12,050 bases of DNA from JBBRXZ01 sp038232415 (GTDB taxonomy: Bacteria; Patescibacteriota; Saccharimonadia; Saccharimonadales; UBA4665), in NCBI GenBank assembly GCA_038232415.1, contig JBBSHY010000025.1:1-12050 (forward strand), in the 5' to 3' direction. A program made the position numbers and the translations under genes. The notes under the pieces were generated by a model. It saw nothing but the letters and a program-made list of their open reading frames with translations. It ran no database searches and was not told where the DNA came from. Below, in pieces: positions 1 to 7,239 of this stretch; within the stretch, counting starts at the first letter, position 1, and each line of letters starts with the position of its first letter.

Positions 1-96
1 CTAAAAGAGCAGGACTATATTTACAACCACATTAGACCGCATGAAGCCCTTGGCATGCAAACCCCGGACGAGTATATTGTGAGTATTAAACATTAA
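1..96 (+). CDS. IS3/IS481-type transposase, C-terminal fragment (runs off the left edge)
   Basis: The first 96 bases read in frame 1 as the last 31 codons of a DDE (rve-type) integrase and end at a TAA at 94-96. The visible peptide contains the sequence YNHIRPHEALGMQTPDEY, which fits the conserved Y-N-x-x-R-P-H-x-x-L-x-x-x-T-P-x-E-Y ending of IS3 and IS481 family transposases. The gene begins outside the window, so intactness and exact family cannot be judged. A second, different copy of the same type lies at the right edge on the opposite strand. Confidence 0.85.
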   Translation, partial: LKEQDYIYNHIRPHEALGMQTPDEYIVSIKH

Positions 97-131
97 CCGT
101 CAATGTGTACGGTATGTGGTGATCCCGAACA
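97..131 (+). repeat. Probable right end of the left IS element (terminal inverted repeat)
   Basis: Read inward from 131 on the reverse strand, this segment starts TGTTCGGGATCACC and ends GACGG just before the transposase stop. The end of the other IS (from 11910) starts TGTGCTGGTCCAAC and also ends GACGG just before its own stop. The shared pattern TGT-n-C-n-GG, then ACAT, CGT and GACGGTT, suggests related terminal repeats. The TGT start fits this IS group. The outer boundary at 131 is inferred from this comparison; the other end of the element is not in the window. Confidence 0.5.
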
Positions 132-136
132 GCCTC

Positions 137-165
137 TTTACTAAAAGAGGTCCATCAGATATAAT
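137..165 (+). promoter_or_regulatory. Sigma70-type promoter for rpsA-infB
   Basis: A consensus -10 box TATAAT lies at 160-165 and a TTTACT at 137-142 is placed 17 bp upstream as the -35 box (4 of 6 consensus). The predicted start of transcription is near 172, giving a leader of about 112 nt before the rpsA start. The -35 box lies inside a perfect 7-bp inverted repeat (CCTCTTT at 133-139 and AAAGAGG at 144-150) and about 5 bp from the inferred IS end. Confidence 0.6.
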
Positions 166-171
166 TAAGGG

Positions 172-283
172 TAATCTTACAGTCAGTAAACTAACTGGTG
201 GCGGGGGGAAAGAGGAAGCGCTCGGAAGAGAGCTCTCTGTTGCTGGCTGAAGAAATACATTTTAAGGAGGCATGGTTAAGAAC
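172..283 (+). promoter_or_regulatory. rpsA 5' leader with strong ribosome binding site
   Basis: The predicted leader between the promoter and rpsA ends in a full Shine-Dalgarno sequence AAGGAGG at 264-270. It also holds an imperfect hairpin at 180-197 (CAGTCAGT against ACTAACTG, one mismatch), a purine-rich run near 200-216 and a perfect 12-base palindrome AGAGAGCTCTCT at 227-238. Ribosomal protein S1 represses its own translation through its mRNA leader in enterobacteria, so a control role is possible here, but this is inference. No known riboswitch class is recognised. Confidence 0.4.
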
Positions 284-1360
284 ATGTCACAAGTACTAAC
301 AATGGACGAGCTGCTGGCAGGCAGCGATATAAAAACACTGGACACGGGCGACGTTGTTGAAGGCGTAGTCACGGCTGTTAAAAAAAACGAGGTCTGGATA
401 AACCTGGGCGTCCATGGCATCGGCGTAGTTATGCGCCGCGAGATTGGTTACGGCCAGAAGCTTGAAGAGGACCAGAGTGTAACGGTCAGCGTAATAGATC
501 CGGAAATGGATGAGGGCCATGCTCTGCTTAGCATGAAGCGGGCTGTTAAAGACCGCGGCTGGGACGAACTTCAGCGGGTCCACGAGGCAAATGAAATTGT
601 CGAGGTTGTACCTTACGATGCTAACAGGGGCGGCCTGCTGGTTGAACTAGAAGGTATCAGGGGCTTTTTGCCGGTGTCGCAGTTGGCAGCCGGACATTAT
701 CCCAGGGTTAGCGGCGCCGACAAGGACGAAATATTACAAAAATTACACGCGCTTACCAACAACCCGCTTCGTGTTCGCGTACTGGATGTCAGCCGCAAAG
801 ACAATAAACTGATTTTTTCGGAGAAAGAAGCTGTTAAAGATGACATGCAGGCCCGCTTTTCCGAACTGAAGGTTGGTTATGAGGTGGAAGGTGTAGTCAC
901 CGGTGTGATAGATTTTGGCGCTTTTGTGAATGTTGACGGCATAGAGGGATTGGTACATATTTCGGAAATATCCTGGGAGCGGGTCGATAACCCCCGCAAT
1001 TACGTCAAAGTTGGCGACAGCGTTAAGGCCAAGATTATCGGTATAGATAAAGACCGGCTGAGCCTCAGCCTTAAGCAGATGAGCGAAGATCCCTGGCTAG
1101 AACAGGTTAAAGCCTTCAAAAAAGGCGATGTAGTTGAAGGCAAAGTAACGCGTATCACACCTTTTGGCGCCTTTGTTCAGATCAGCCCCAGCGTGGAGGC
1201 CCTGGTACATGTTTCAGAGATGAGCAATGACGATACTGTTGACCCGGAGAAACTGTTCCAATTGAACGAAAAGAAGCAGTTCAAGGTGCTCGATATAGAC
1301 ACCGAAAACCGCAAAATTGCTCTCTCACTGAAAGACGCCAAGGCTAAAACCAAGAAGTAG
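284..1360 (+). CDS. rpsA: S1 RNA-binding domain protein, ribosomal protein S1 homolog
   Basis: The 358-residue product has four S1 (OB-fold) repeats at about residues 22-87, 103-183, 198-268 and 280-351. Repeats three and four are the most canonical, with FGAFV and LVHxSE motifs. Ribosomal S1 binds single-stranded mRNA leaders on the 30S subunit; E. coli S1 has six repeats, and shorter four-repeat forms occur in many phyla. An in-frame ATG at 272 begins one base after the AAGGAGG and is too close to use it. The ATG at 284, with a 13-nt spacer, gives the usual short S1 N-terminus and is chosen, although the spacer is long; another ATG lies at 302. The C-terminus is lysine-rich. infB follows after 2 nt, so the two are probably co-transcribed and translationally coupled. 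The position before infB is normally held by nusA; the four repeats and the lack of KH domains rule out NusA. Confidence 0.85.
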   Translation: MSQVLTMDELLAGSDIKTLDTGDVVEGVVTAVKKNEVWINLGVHGIGVVMRREIGYGQKLEEDQSVTVSVIDPEMDEGHALLSMKRAVKDRGWDELQRVHEANEIVEVVPYDANRGGLLVELEGIRGFLPVSQLAAGHYPRVSGADKDEILQKLHALTNNPLRVRVLDVSRKDNKLIFSEKEAVKDDMQARFSELKVGYEVEGVVTGVIDFGAFVNVDGIEGLVHISEISWERVDNPRNYVKVGDSVKAKIIGIDKDRLSLSLKQMSEDPWLEQVKAFKKGDVVEGKVTRITPFGAFVQISPSVEALVHVSEMSNDDTVDPEKLFQLNEKKQFKVLDIDTENRKIALSLKDAKAKTKK

Positions 1361-1362
1361 CC

Positions 1363-3156
1363 ATGCCCGATACCGAAACTACCCCCGAAATCATCAAGAA
1401 CATCATTGAAATCGAAGATATGGTCACTGTTGGCACCCTGGCCGAACGGCTATCTATCCCGGTTACACGTCTGATCGGCGAGCTGATGAAAAATGGCGTG
1501 ATGGCTACCGTAAACGAACGTATTGACTTCGACACCGCGCAGATTATTGTTGATGAGCTAGAATTACCGGTGACGTTAGCCAAACGAACCACCGCTGATG
1601 AAGGCCAGCCGGTGCGCGTTAAACAAGCTTCCAGCGCCACGGCTCAGACCCGGCCGCCGGTGGTGGCTGTGATGGGCCATGTGGACCATGGTAAGACTAG
1701 CCTCTTGGATGCGATTAGGGAAGCCCATGTCGTCAAAGACGAGGCTGGCGGTATTACCCAGCATATCTCTGCCTACCAGATTACCTATAATGACCGGGTC
1801 ATTACCTTTCTGGATACTCCGGGGCACGAAGCCTTTGCCGCTATCCGCGAACACGGCGCGCTGCTGACTGATATCGTTATCATAGTTGTAGCGGCCGATG
1901 ACGGCATTAAACCTCAAACTATTGAAGCCATCCGTTTTGCTAAAAAGGCCGGTGTCAAAATCATAGTGGCCGCTAACAAAATGGACAAAGAAGGCGCTGA
2001 CCTGAACAGGCTTAAACAGCAGCTATCCGAGCACGAATTATTAACTGAAGAATGGGGCGGTGACACCATAGTATTGCCGGTTTCCGCTAAAACTAAAGAC
2101 GGCATACCCGGGTTGCTGGACATGCTGCTCTTAGTCACCGACGTTGAAGAATTAAAGGCCGACATTGATGTGCCCGGCCGCGGTTTGATCATTGAAGCCC
2201 ATGTCGAGCAAGGGCGGGGCCCGGTGGCCCATGCCTTAGTCGAGGCCGGTACGCTGGAAGTTGGTGATTTTATAGTGGCCGGCGGCAGCTACGCCAAAAT
2301 CCGCAATCTGGAAACCACCGACGGCAAACCTATCAAGAAAGCCACACCGTCAATGCCGATTACTATAACCGGATTTAAAACTTTGCCGCAGTTCGGTGAT
2401 GAATTCACGGTAGCGACCGATGAAAAGCAAGCCCGGGCACAGTCATCACGCTCGATTAGCGACAAACAAACCGGTGGCGGCCGTCTGGATATCGGCAGCA
2501 GTGAACTGATACGTATGATTAACCGCGACAATGAGCTGCAAGAGCTAAACGTTATTATCAAAGCTGACGTCCAGGGCTCTTTAACCTCTGTTATAGATAG
2601 CCTAAAATCCTTGGACACGGAGGAGGTATCGGTGCGTATTGTTGGTGCCGGTATTGGTAACATAGGCGAAAATGATCTTCGCTTAGCTCATACCAGCAAT
2701 GCTATTATCTATGGCTTCAATGTCGATATGTCTGTCCCGGTAAAACAGCAAGCCAGCAGAGACAAAATTCGCGTGCGGCCCTACAAAGTCATATATGAGC
2801 TTATTGATGATGTAAAGAGCGGGCTTAGCAAGCTTTTAAAACCCGAGATCGTCGAGACCGAACTGGGCCGGCTGGTGGTTAAAGGGGTGTTTAATACTAC
2901 CAAAACCGAAATTATCTGCGGAGGTGAAGTTACAAAAGGCAAGCTTACTGCTCCTGCCCGGGCATGGGTTATCCGGGGAGACGATAAACTTGCTGAAGTA
3001 GAAGTCACAGGCCTGAAGCGAGGTCCCGCCGAAGCAAAAGAAGTTATAGAGGGCGAGATGTGCGGCATGAGTCTCAAAACCGCTAAACGTATTGATTTAC
3101 TGGAAGGAGACCGTATTGAACTATTTACGCGTGAGACCTTGCAGCGGCAGCTATAA
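1363..3156 (+). CDS. infB: Translation initiation factor IF-2
   Basis: IF-2 is the GTPase that brings fMet-tRNA to the 30S subunit and promotes subunit joining. The 597-residue protein has an IF2_N-type helical segment at about 23-67 and a complete G domain: G1 GHVDHGKT at 105-112, G3 DTPGH at 151-155, G4 NKMD at 205-208 and G5 SAK at 241-243. Beta-barrel domain II (about 266-350), domain III (about 380-480) and the fMet-tRNA-binding C-terminal domain IV (about 485-590) follow. It lacks the long N-terminal extension of E. coli IF-2 (890 residues) and is near the minimal bacterial form. The start lies 2 nt after the S1 stop with no clear Shine-Dalgarno of its own, which suggests coupling to rpsA. 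The identification is secure. Confidence 0.97.
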   Translation: MPDTETTPEIIKNIIEIEDMVTVGTLAERLSIPVTRLIGELMKNGVMATVNERIDFDTAQIIVDELELPVTLAKRTTADEGQPVRVKQASSATAQTRPPVVAVMGHVDHGKTSLLDAIREAHVVKDEAGGITQHISAYQITYNDRVITFLDTPGHEAFAAIREHGALLTDIVIIVVAADDGIKPQTIEAIRFAKKAGVKIIVAANKMDKEGADLNRLKQQLSEHELLTEEWGGDTIVLPVSAKTKDGIPGLLDMLLLVTDVEELKADIDVPGRGLIIEAHVEQGRGPVAHALVEAGTLEVGDFIVAGGSYAKIRNLETTDGKPIKKATPSMPITITGFKTLPQFGDEFTVATDEKQARAQSSRSISDKQTGGGRLDIGSSELIRMINRDNELQELNVIIKADVQGSLTSVIDSLKSLDTEEVSVRIVGAGIGNIGENDLRLAHTSNAIIYGFNVDMSVPVKQQASRDKIRVRPYKVIYELIDDVKSGLSKLLKPEIVETELGRLVVKGVFNTTKTEIICGGEVTKGKLTAPARAWVIRGDDKLAEVEVTGLKRGPAEAKEVIEGEMCGMSLKTAKRIDLLEGDRIELFTRETLQRQL

Positions 3157-3181
3157 AGCTAGCTATAAACGAGCTGTAAAA

Positions 3182-3206
3182 TGATACAATGCTATAGTTA
3201 AGGAAG
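3182..3206 (+). promoter_or_regulatory. Extended -10 promoter and ribosome binding site for the DUF5663-like gene
   Basis: The 56-nt gap after infB contains an extended -10 element, TGATACAAT at 3182-3190, without a convincing -35 box. It is followed by AAGGAAG at 3200-3206, 6 nt before the ATG at 3213. The gene may therefore be transcribed both from its own promoter and by read-through from rpsA-infB. Confidence 0.45.
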
Positions 3207-3212
3207 TATCAG

Positions 3213-3680
3213 ATGTTAAAGATTGACAACAGTTTACTAGAAGAAATCGGCCTGGCAGGTTTGCCTGAGGCTGAGAAAAATAGTTTTCTCAAGCATATAT
3301 ATGAGACCCTGGAAATGCGCGTAGGTATTCGTTTGGCCGATCAGATGACTAATGAGCAGCTGGATGAGTTCGAGCGCTACTTTGAAGCTAAGGACGATGC
3401 CGGAGCTTTTAAATGGCTGGAAACCAATTTCCCCAACTATAAAGACATCGTACAGCAGGAGTTTAATAATTTAAAGACAGAAGTGGCCGCCTCAGCTCCC
3501 CAGATTCTGGCGACCAGCCAGTCTGCCCAGACACAGCCCTTACCAACCCAACCCGCCCCGCCTATGCCTGCTCAAACGGTATTTACACCTCCGCCTTTAG
3601 CTCCTCAAGAACCCGGACAAACCATCGGACAGCCTCAATACAACCCCCCGCAGCCACCGCCTGACAATTCTCAGCAGTAA
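3213..3680 (+). CDS. Small DUF5663-like protein with proline/glutamine-rich tail
   Basis: The 155-residue product has an acidic, probably helical N-terminal region (about 1-90) containing the run ETLEMRVGIRLADQMTNEQL. It resembles the DUF5663 family, small proteins that I associate with Candidate Phyla Radiation genomes; the assignment is from memory of the family pattern. From about residue 95 the protein is a low-complexity tail rich in Pro, Gln, Ala and Thr, likely disordered. There is no signal peptide or membrane segment. The start is fixed by AAGGAAG 6 nt upstream. It lies after infB, and its stop faces the fmt stop with only 16 nt between. Function is unknown; the position suggests a link to translation, which is inference only. 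Confidence 0.75.
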   Translation: MLKIDNSLLEEIGLAGLPEAEKNSFLKHIYETLEMRVGIRLADQMTNEQLDEFERYFEAKDDAGAFKWLETNFPNYKDIVQQEFNNLKTEVAASAPQILATSQSAQTQPLPTQPAPPMPAQTVFTPPPLAPQEPGQTIGQPQYNPPQPPPDNSQQ

Positions 3681-3696
3681 CGAATGGGTTAACGGT

Positions 3697-4614
3697 CTAC
3701 CGGCCGGCCAGGTATGCCTGAGCGGACATCTCTTTTTTCCCCGCAGGGATCAAGCTGTCAATAACCAGCACATCATTACCTGTATAGACACCAAGTTGTT
3801 TATTATCTGTCCAGAGTCTGCCCGGATCGCCTTTACCGTTAGCTACACGAGCTTTAGTGACGATTACGTCGGTGTCAGAGATCATTGCGCGGCTGCGCGG
3901 CCAGCCCGCATAAGCCCGAATTTCTCGCTCCAGCAATATTGCTGGCTTTGTCCAATCAAGCTTGCCGTCAGTTTTGGCGATGAGCTTATCATATGTAGCA
4001 GCTGCATCACTTTGGGGCGTTGTTTTCAGACGGTCCTCCAGTATTTTTGGCAAGTATTTAATTACCATATCGCCGCCTGCTTGCGATAATTGATCGGCCA
4101 AAGCTTGTTTAGTCTCGGTGCCGTTTAGGTGTAGTGTCTGTTGGGCAAAGATCGGGCCGGCATCCATTTTGGCCGATAGCTGCATTAGAGACACTCCAGT
4201 CTCTAACTCGGCCTTAAGGATGGTATTTTCTATGGGCGTGGGGCCCCGGTGGTTGGGTAAAAGCGAAGGGTGAATATTAATAATGCCGTGCGGAAAGATG
4301 CTTATAATGTTCTCAGGCACGATTTTGCCGTATGCGACTAGTACGGCGATTTCAGCACCAAAAGCCGAGAGCTCATTTTTAGCTTTATTTAAATCGCCTG
4401 GCGATATAACGGGTATGTTATGGGACTGGGCTACCACGCCAATCTCCAGCTCCCGGGTCTGGCGTGATCTGCCTGACTCGTTTTGGGCGACAACCACGGC
4501 CATTACTTCGTAGCCGGCACTAATCAGTGCCTGCAGAGTTGGCGCAGTGGTGCTGACTCCTGTAGCCAGGCGTTCGTTACCAAAGAATAGAATTTTTCTG
4601 GACATCTTTTTCAT
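3697..4614 (-). CDS. fmt: Methionyl-tRNA formyltransferase
   Basis: Fmt transfers a formyl group from 10-formyl-tetrahydrofolate to Met-tRNA(fMet) in the cytoplasm. The 305-residue protein has the formyltransferase fold with catalytic N113, H115 and D151 in the contexts INIHPSLLP and MDAGPI; these match N108, H110 and D146 of E. coli Fmt. The SLLP motif is at 117-120. A C-terminal tRNA-binding domain from about 210 onward completes a near-normal length (E. coli 315). It is the last gene of priA-def-fmt and overlaps the 3' end of def by 38 nt. A second ATG at 4605 (residue 4) would reduce the overlap to 29 nt, and neither start has a clear Shine-Dalgarno. Overlap and order imply translational coupling with def. 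The identity is well supported, the start less so. Confidence 0.95.
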   Translation of the reverse strand: MKKMSRKILFFGNERLATGVSTTAPTLQALISAGYEVMAVVVAQNESGRSRQTRELEIGVVAQSHNIPVISPGDLNKAKNELSAFGAEIAVLVAYGKIVPENIISIFPHGIINIHPSLLPNHRGPTPIENTILKAELETGVSLMQLSAKMDAGPIFAQQTLHLNGTETKQALADQLSQAGGDMVIKYLPKILEDRLKTTPQSDAAATYDKLIAKTDGKLDWTKPAILLEREIRAYAGWPRSRAMISDTDVIVTKARVANGKGDPGRLWTDNKQLGVYTGNDVLVIDSLIPAGKKEMSAQAYLAGR

Positions 4615-5149
4615 ATTCCAAAGGCTCTAGTTTGCCATCTTCATTGAGCTTAAAGAAGGCCTCGTTGTTATCTTTTATATGGTCTATAAATAGTATGCCT
4701 TTGCAGTGGTCAATCTCATGCTGGAAAATCCGGGCCATAAAACCCTCGGCGCTCACCCGGAATTCCTTACCGCTTAGATCCAAGGCTTTGACGCGGACTT
4801 TAGTCCAGCGGGGAACTTTTCCATATATATTTGCGACGCTCAGACAGCCTTCAAAATCTTCTTTGACCTCGCCCTCAAGCTTTGTAATCACCGGATTAAT
4901 GAAAACTGTAAAACCAAGGTCTTTTTTGTCCTCATAATTGTCACGGACTATCACGATCTTATATAACCGGTCGATCTGTACGGCGGCCAGGGCTACCCCG
5001 ACTTCGTGCTCACGGCTTTGGTCCCAATCGATCGTTGCCGCTTCCATATCAGCCACTACCTGTTTAATCGCATCGGTAATCACGCCCACGCGTTTGGATT
5101 TCTGCCTGAGATGCGGGTTCGGCAAAGCAATAATATCGTCTTTGGTCAT
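4577..5149 (-). CDS. def: Peptide deformylase
   Basis: Def is a metal hydrolase that removes the N-formyl group from new proteins. All three family motifs are visible: motif 1 as GVALAAVQ (51-58), motif 2 EGCLS (100-104) and motif 3 HEIDH (144-148), giving the Cys and two His metal ligands and the catalytic Glu. Motif 1 departs from the usual G-x-G-x-A-A-x-Q because the second Gly is Ala. The 190-residue length is slightly above E. coli Def (169), partly from an insertion near 41-50 and a C-terminal tail. ATG at 5149 is taken as the start. A TTG at 5161 would add four residues and has AGGG 5 nt upstream, so it is a real alternative. def lies 27 nt after priA and overlaps fmt. Confidence 0.95.
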   Translation of the reverse strand: MTKDDIIALPNPHLRQKSKRVGVITDAIKQVVADMEAATIDWDQSREHEVGVALAAVQIDRLYKIVIVRDNYEDKKDLGFTVFINPVITKLEGEVKEDFEGCLSVANIYGKVPRWTKVRVKALDLSGKEFRVSAEGFMARIFQHEIDHCKGILFIDHIKDNNEAFFKLNEDGKLEPLEYEKDVQKNSILW

Positions 5150-5176
5150 AGCTGTGGTCAAGTATACCCTAAAGTG

Positions 5177-7114
5177 TTAAAGCAGATCCATAGGGTCGAT
5201 GTCGTAGGACCAGTTTGCCGGTAAGGCAGCGATTATTTTTAGGAGTTCGCTGCGGTTGACGGCTTTGACGATTAGTTGCCACTGGTATTTATTCTGGAAA
5301 CGTTCGTAAAAGCTGGGGGCTGGGCCTTCGATACGGACCTTATAGCCCTCGCGTTCAATCTCGTCTTTCAACTTTGCGGCGGCGGCTTCGGCTGATTTGA
5401 TGCTGGCGCGACGGACACTTAATTTTAATAAATAGCAGAAGGGTGGGAACAGGAATTGTTTACGCTCAGCAAGCTCCCGTTCATAAAAACCCTGGTAATT
5501 TCCTTCAAGTGTATCTCTTATAATAGGATGATCAGGATGGTAGGTCTGGATGATTGCCCGGCCGGCGACGTGGCCGCGGCCGATCCGGCCCAGTACCTGG
5601 CTGATGAGCTGAAAAGTACGTTCTGAAGCCGTGAAGTCCGGCATGTACAGGCTGGTGTCGGCCAGCAAAATGCCCAGAGTGCTTAATTTGGGTAAGTCCA
5701 GACCTTTGGCCAGCATCTGGGTGCCTACTAAAATATCAACCTCGCCGGCTTTGATAGCGTCGTAGTGCTGCTCAAAGCGCTCGGCCTTAAGGTTGTCGGT
5801 ATCGAAACGGGCTACCCGGGCATTTGGAAACAGCCGTTCCGCTTCGCTGACAATAGCCTTAGTGCCGGCGGTTTTGAAGATTACGCTGGAGTGGCCGCAG
5901 GAGGGGCACATGCCTGGCACGGGGGCATGGTGGCTGCAGCTGTGGCAACGCAACTCATGATGGTCGCCATGGTAGGTTAGCGGTATATCACAGTTAGGAC
6001 AGACGGCCTGCCAGCCGCACTTTTCGCACATCACCAGCCGCGCAGTACCTCGCCGGTTTAGGTACAGGAGGCTTTGTTCTCCCCGTTTTAGCGCCTCCTC
6101 TACTGCTCTTATAAGCGGCGAACTTATAAGCGGCGAACGGCTCGACAAGCTATAATCCTTACGGTCTACTATTACGACATCTGTTTTAGGATGAGCATTG
6201 GGTTGAGCGAGCTGAGTCAGCCGGATAACCGGTTTGTTTTTTTGCCCGGCCAGATAATAATCGTTAATGGATGGCGTGGCTGAACCCATCAACAGAGTAG
6301 ATCGCGTCAATCTAGCTAGGTAAGCCGCTACCCGTCCGGTCTGGTATTGAGGTGCCTGCTCCTGTTTGTAGGCAGTTTCATGAGCCTCGTCCAGGATAAT
6401 CAGTCCGGGCTTTGACACCGGACTAAACAGAGCCGAGCGTGGTCCAATAACAATAACCGGCGCCGTAGCTTTTAGGCAACCCAACCAGGCCTTTTGCCGT
6501 TCGGCCGGGGTTTGATGTGAGTGAGCTACGATTACGCGTTCACCAAAAATCTGGCGGAAACTGTTAGCCAGCTGTGATGTCAGACTAATCTCCGGTGTTA
6601 AGATGATAGCTGATTTGCCGCTCTCCACCGATCTCGCTGCCAGTTCAATATAAAGCCGGGTCTTGCCGCTGCCGGTAATACCGTGAAGCAGGTAAGTATC
6701 AGGCTCCTGCATAGCAGCCAACGCACCTTGCTGTTCTTCTTTTAATGGCGGCAAACTAGATAAATCAGGCTCTAAAAAAGCCGGTGAAATAACTGAAACC
6801 AACTGTTTTTCCGACAAATTGGCCGGTAATAGCTGTTGCGTAATTATTCCCAGCGGGGCCGGATAGTAATCCTGCAACCAGTTAGCCAGTTTTAACATAT
6901 GGGTTGGCAATGGCGGTAAATCAAACGCTTTTGTAATAGCTTTGGTCTTGAAACGAGGTTCGCTAGTTGTCCCTGTCACCATTCCCATAACCACTTCTTT
7001 TTGCAATTCTATCTGCACAATACTGCCAACCGCTAACCGGGTTTTGCTGCTATAAGTCAGCGGTTCGCTACTGTGATAGCGGTTGCTGCGCACCCACACA
7101 TAGTAGTAATACAT
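5177..7114 (-). CDS. priA: Primosomal protein N' (replication restart helicase PriA)
   Basis: PriA recognises stalled forks and D-loops, unwinds DNA 3' to 5' and starts primosome reassembly. The 645-residue protein has an N-terminal DNA-binding domain (about 1-110), Walker A GITGSGKT (145-152), DEAH (242-245), SAT near 278-280, motif V GTQMLAKGLD (464-473) and motif VI QVLGRIGR (506-513; E. coli-like proteins read QVAGRAGR). The zinc-binding insert has all eight cysteines: 363, 366, 372, 375, 390, 393, 403 and 406. It is shorter than E. coli PriA (732), mainly in the N-terminal part. A 15-bp in-frame tandem duplication gives SPLIS-SPLIR at 327-336. The ATG at 7114 lies 8 nt from a TATAAT box, which suggests a leaderless mRNA. 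priA is the first gene of priA-def-fmt, a widely conserved order. Confidence 0.96.
   Translation of the reverse strand: MYYYYVWVRSNRYHSSEPLTYSSKTRLAVGSIVQIELQKEVVMGMVTGTTSEPRFKTKAITKAFDLPPLPTHMLKLANWLQDYYPAPLGIITQQLLPANLSEKQLVSVISPAFLEPDLSSLPPLKEEQQGALAAMQEPDTYLLHGITGSGKTRLYIELAARSVESGKSAIILTPEISLTSQLANSFRQIFGERVIVAHSHQTPAERQKAWLGCLKATAPVIVIGPRSALFSPVSKPGLIILDEAHETAYKQEQAPQYQTGRVAAYLARLTRSTLLMGSATPSINDYYLAGQKNKPVIRLTQLAQPNAHPKTDVVIVDRKDYSLSSRSPLISSPLIRAVEEALKRGEQSLLYLNRRGTARLVMCEKCGWQAVCPNCDIPLTYHGDHHELRCHSCSHHAPVPGMCPSCGHSSVIFKTAGTKAIVSEAERLFPNARVARFDTDNLKAERFEQHYDAIKAGEVDILVGTQMLAKGLDLPKLSTLGILLADTSLYMPDFTASERTFQLISQVLGRIGRGHVAGRAIIQTYHPDHPIIRDTLEGNYQGFYERELAERKQFLFPPFCYLLKLSVRRASIKSAEAAAAKLKDEIEREGYKVRIEGPAPSFYERFQNKYQWQLIVKAVNRSELLKIIAALPANWSYDIDPMDLL
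6108..6137 (-). repeat. Perfect 15-bp tandem duplication inside priA
   Basis: CTTATAAGCGGCGAA occurs twice head to tail on the + strand (6108-6122 and 6123-6137). In the priA frame it encodes SPLIS followed by SPLIR. Because 15 is a multiple of three, the reading frame is kept. It lies just before the zinc-binding insert, where other PriA proteins have a single LSPxL-type motif. Confidence 0.9.
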
Positions 7115-7121
7115 AGCCTAG

Positions 7122-7127
7122 ATTATA
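7122..7127 (-). promoter_or_regulatory. priA -10 box, leaderless layout
   Basis: On the reverse strand a perfect TATAAT is followed by 7 nt and then the priA ATG at 7114. The predicted start of transcription falls at 7115 or 7114, so the mRNA would have essentially no 5' leader, and no Shine-Dalgarno is present. No good -35 box is visible at 16-18 bp, so the promoter may need an activator or be weak. Confidence 0.45.
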
Positions 7128-7179
7128 AGCCTTTTTATTTTAAATACTTTGCAGGCTACTCTTTTAAAATTGTTGAGGA

Positions 7180-7239
7180 TTTGGTATTGCCAAAGCCCAG
7201 ACAGGCGACTATACTAAAATAACGTTGTTCGGATAACAA
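7180..7239. promoter_or_regulatory. Two inverted repeats, candidate operators of the regulator
   Basis: TTTGG-N5-CCAAA at 7180-7194 overlaps the -35 box, and TTGTT-N5-AACAA at 7225-7239 lies just after the predicted start of transcription. Both have 5-bp arms with 5-bp spacers, and their centres are 45 bp apart, between the divergent priA and regulator genes. The placement would suit repression by a dimeric winged-helix protein such as the product of the next gene. The arm sequences differ, so one protein binding both is not assured. Confidence 0.35.
7187..7215 (+). promoter_or_regulatory. Sigma70-type promoter for the winged-helix regulator
   Basis: TTGCCA at 7187-7192 and TATACT at 7210-7215 are separated by 17 bp; each matches consensus at 5 of 6 positions. 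The predicted start is near 7222, giving a leader of about 43 nt. An AGAGG at 7251-7255 lies 9 nt before the GTG start at 7265. This is among the best promoters in the window. Confidence 0.65.

Noticed and set aside
133..150. Perfect hairpin CCTCTTT-ACTA-AAAGAGG as an intrinsic terminator of the left IS
   Set aside because: The stem is AT-rich, no T run follows, and it contains the likely -35 box of rpsA. It is kept only as a dyad at the promoter.
172..283. A known riboswitch in the rpsA leader
   Set aside because: No conserved core of a known class could be recognised; only local hairpins and a purine-rich run are visible.
284..1360. NusA as identity of the gene before infB
   Set aside because: The protein has four S1 repeats and no KH domains or NusA N-terminal domain.
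1576..1917. 113-codon open frame antisense to infB
   Set aside because: It overlaps the conserved G domain of IF-2, has no recognisable domain, and is explained by the codon composition of infB.
3698..3714. GC-rich dyad TACC-GGCCGGCCA-GGTA at the fmt 3' end as a bidirectional terminator
   Set aside because: The pairing has mismatches in its centre and no T run follows on either strand.
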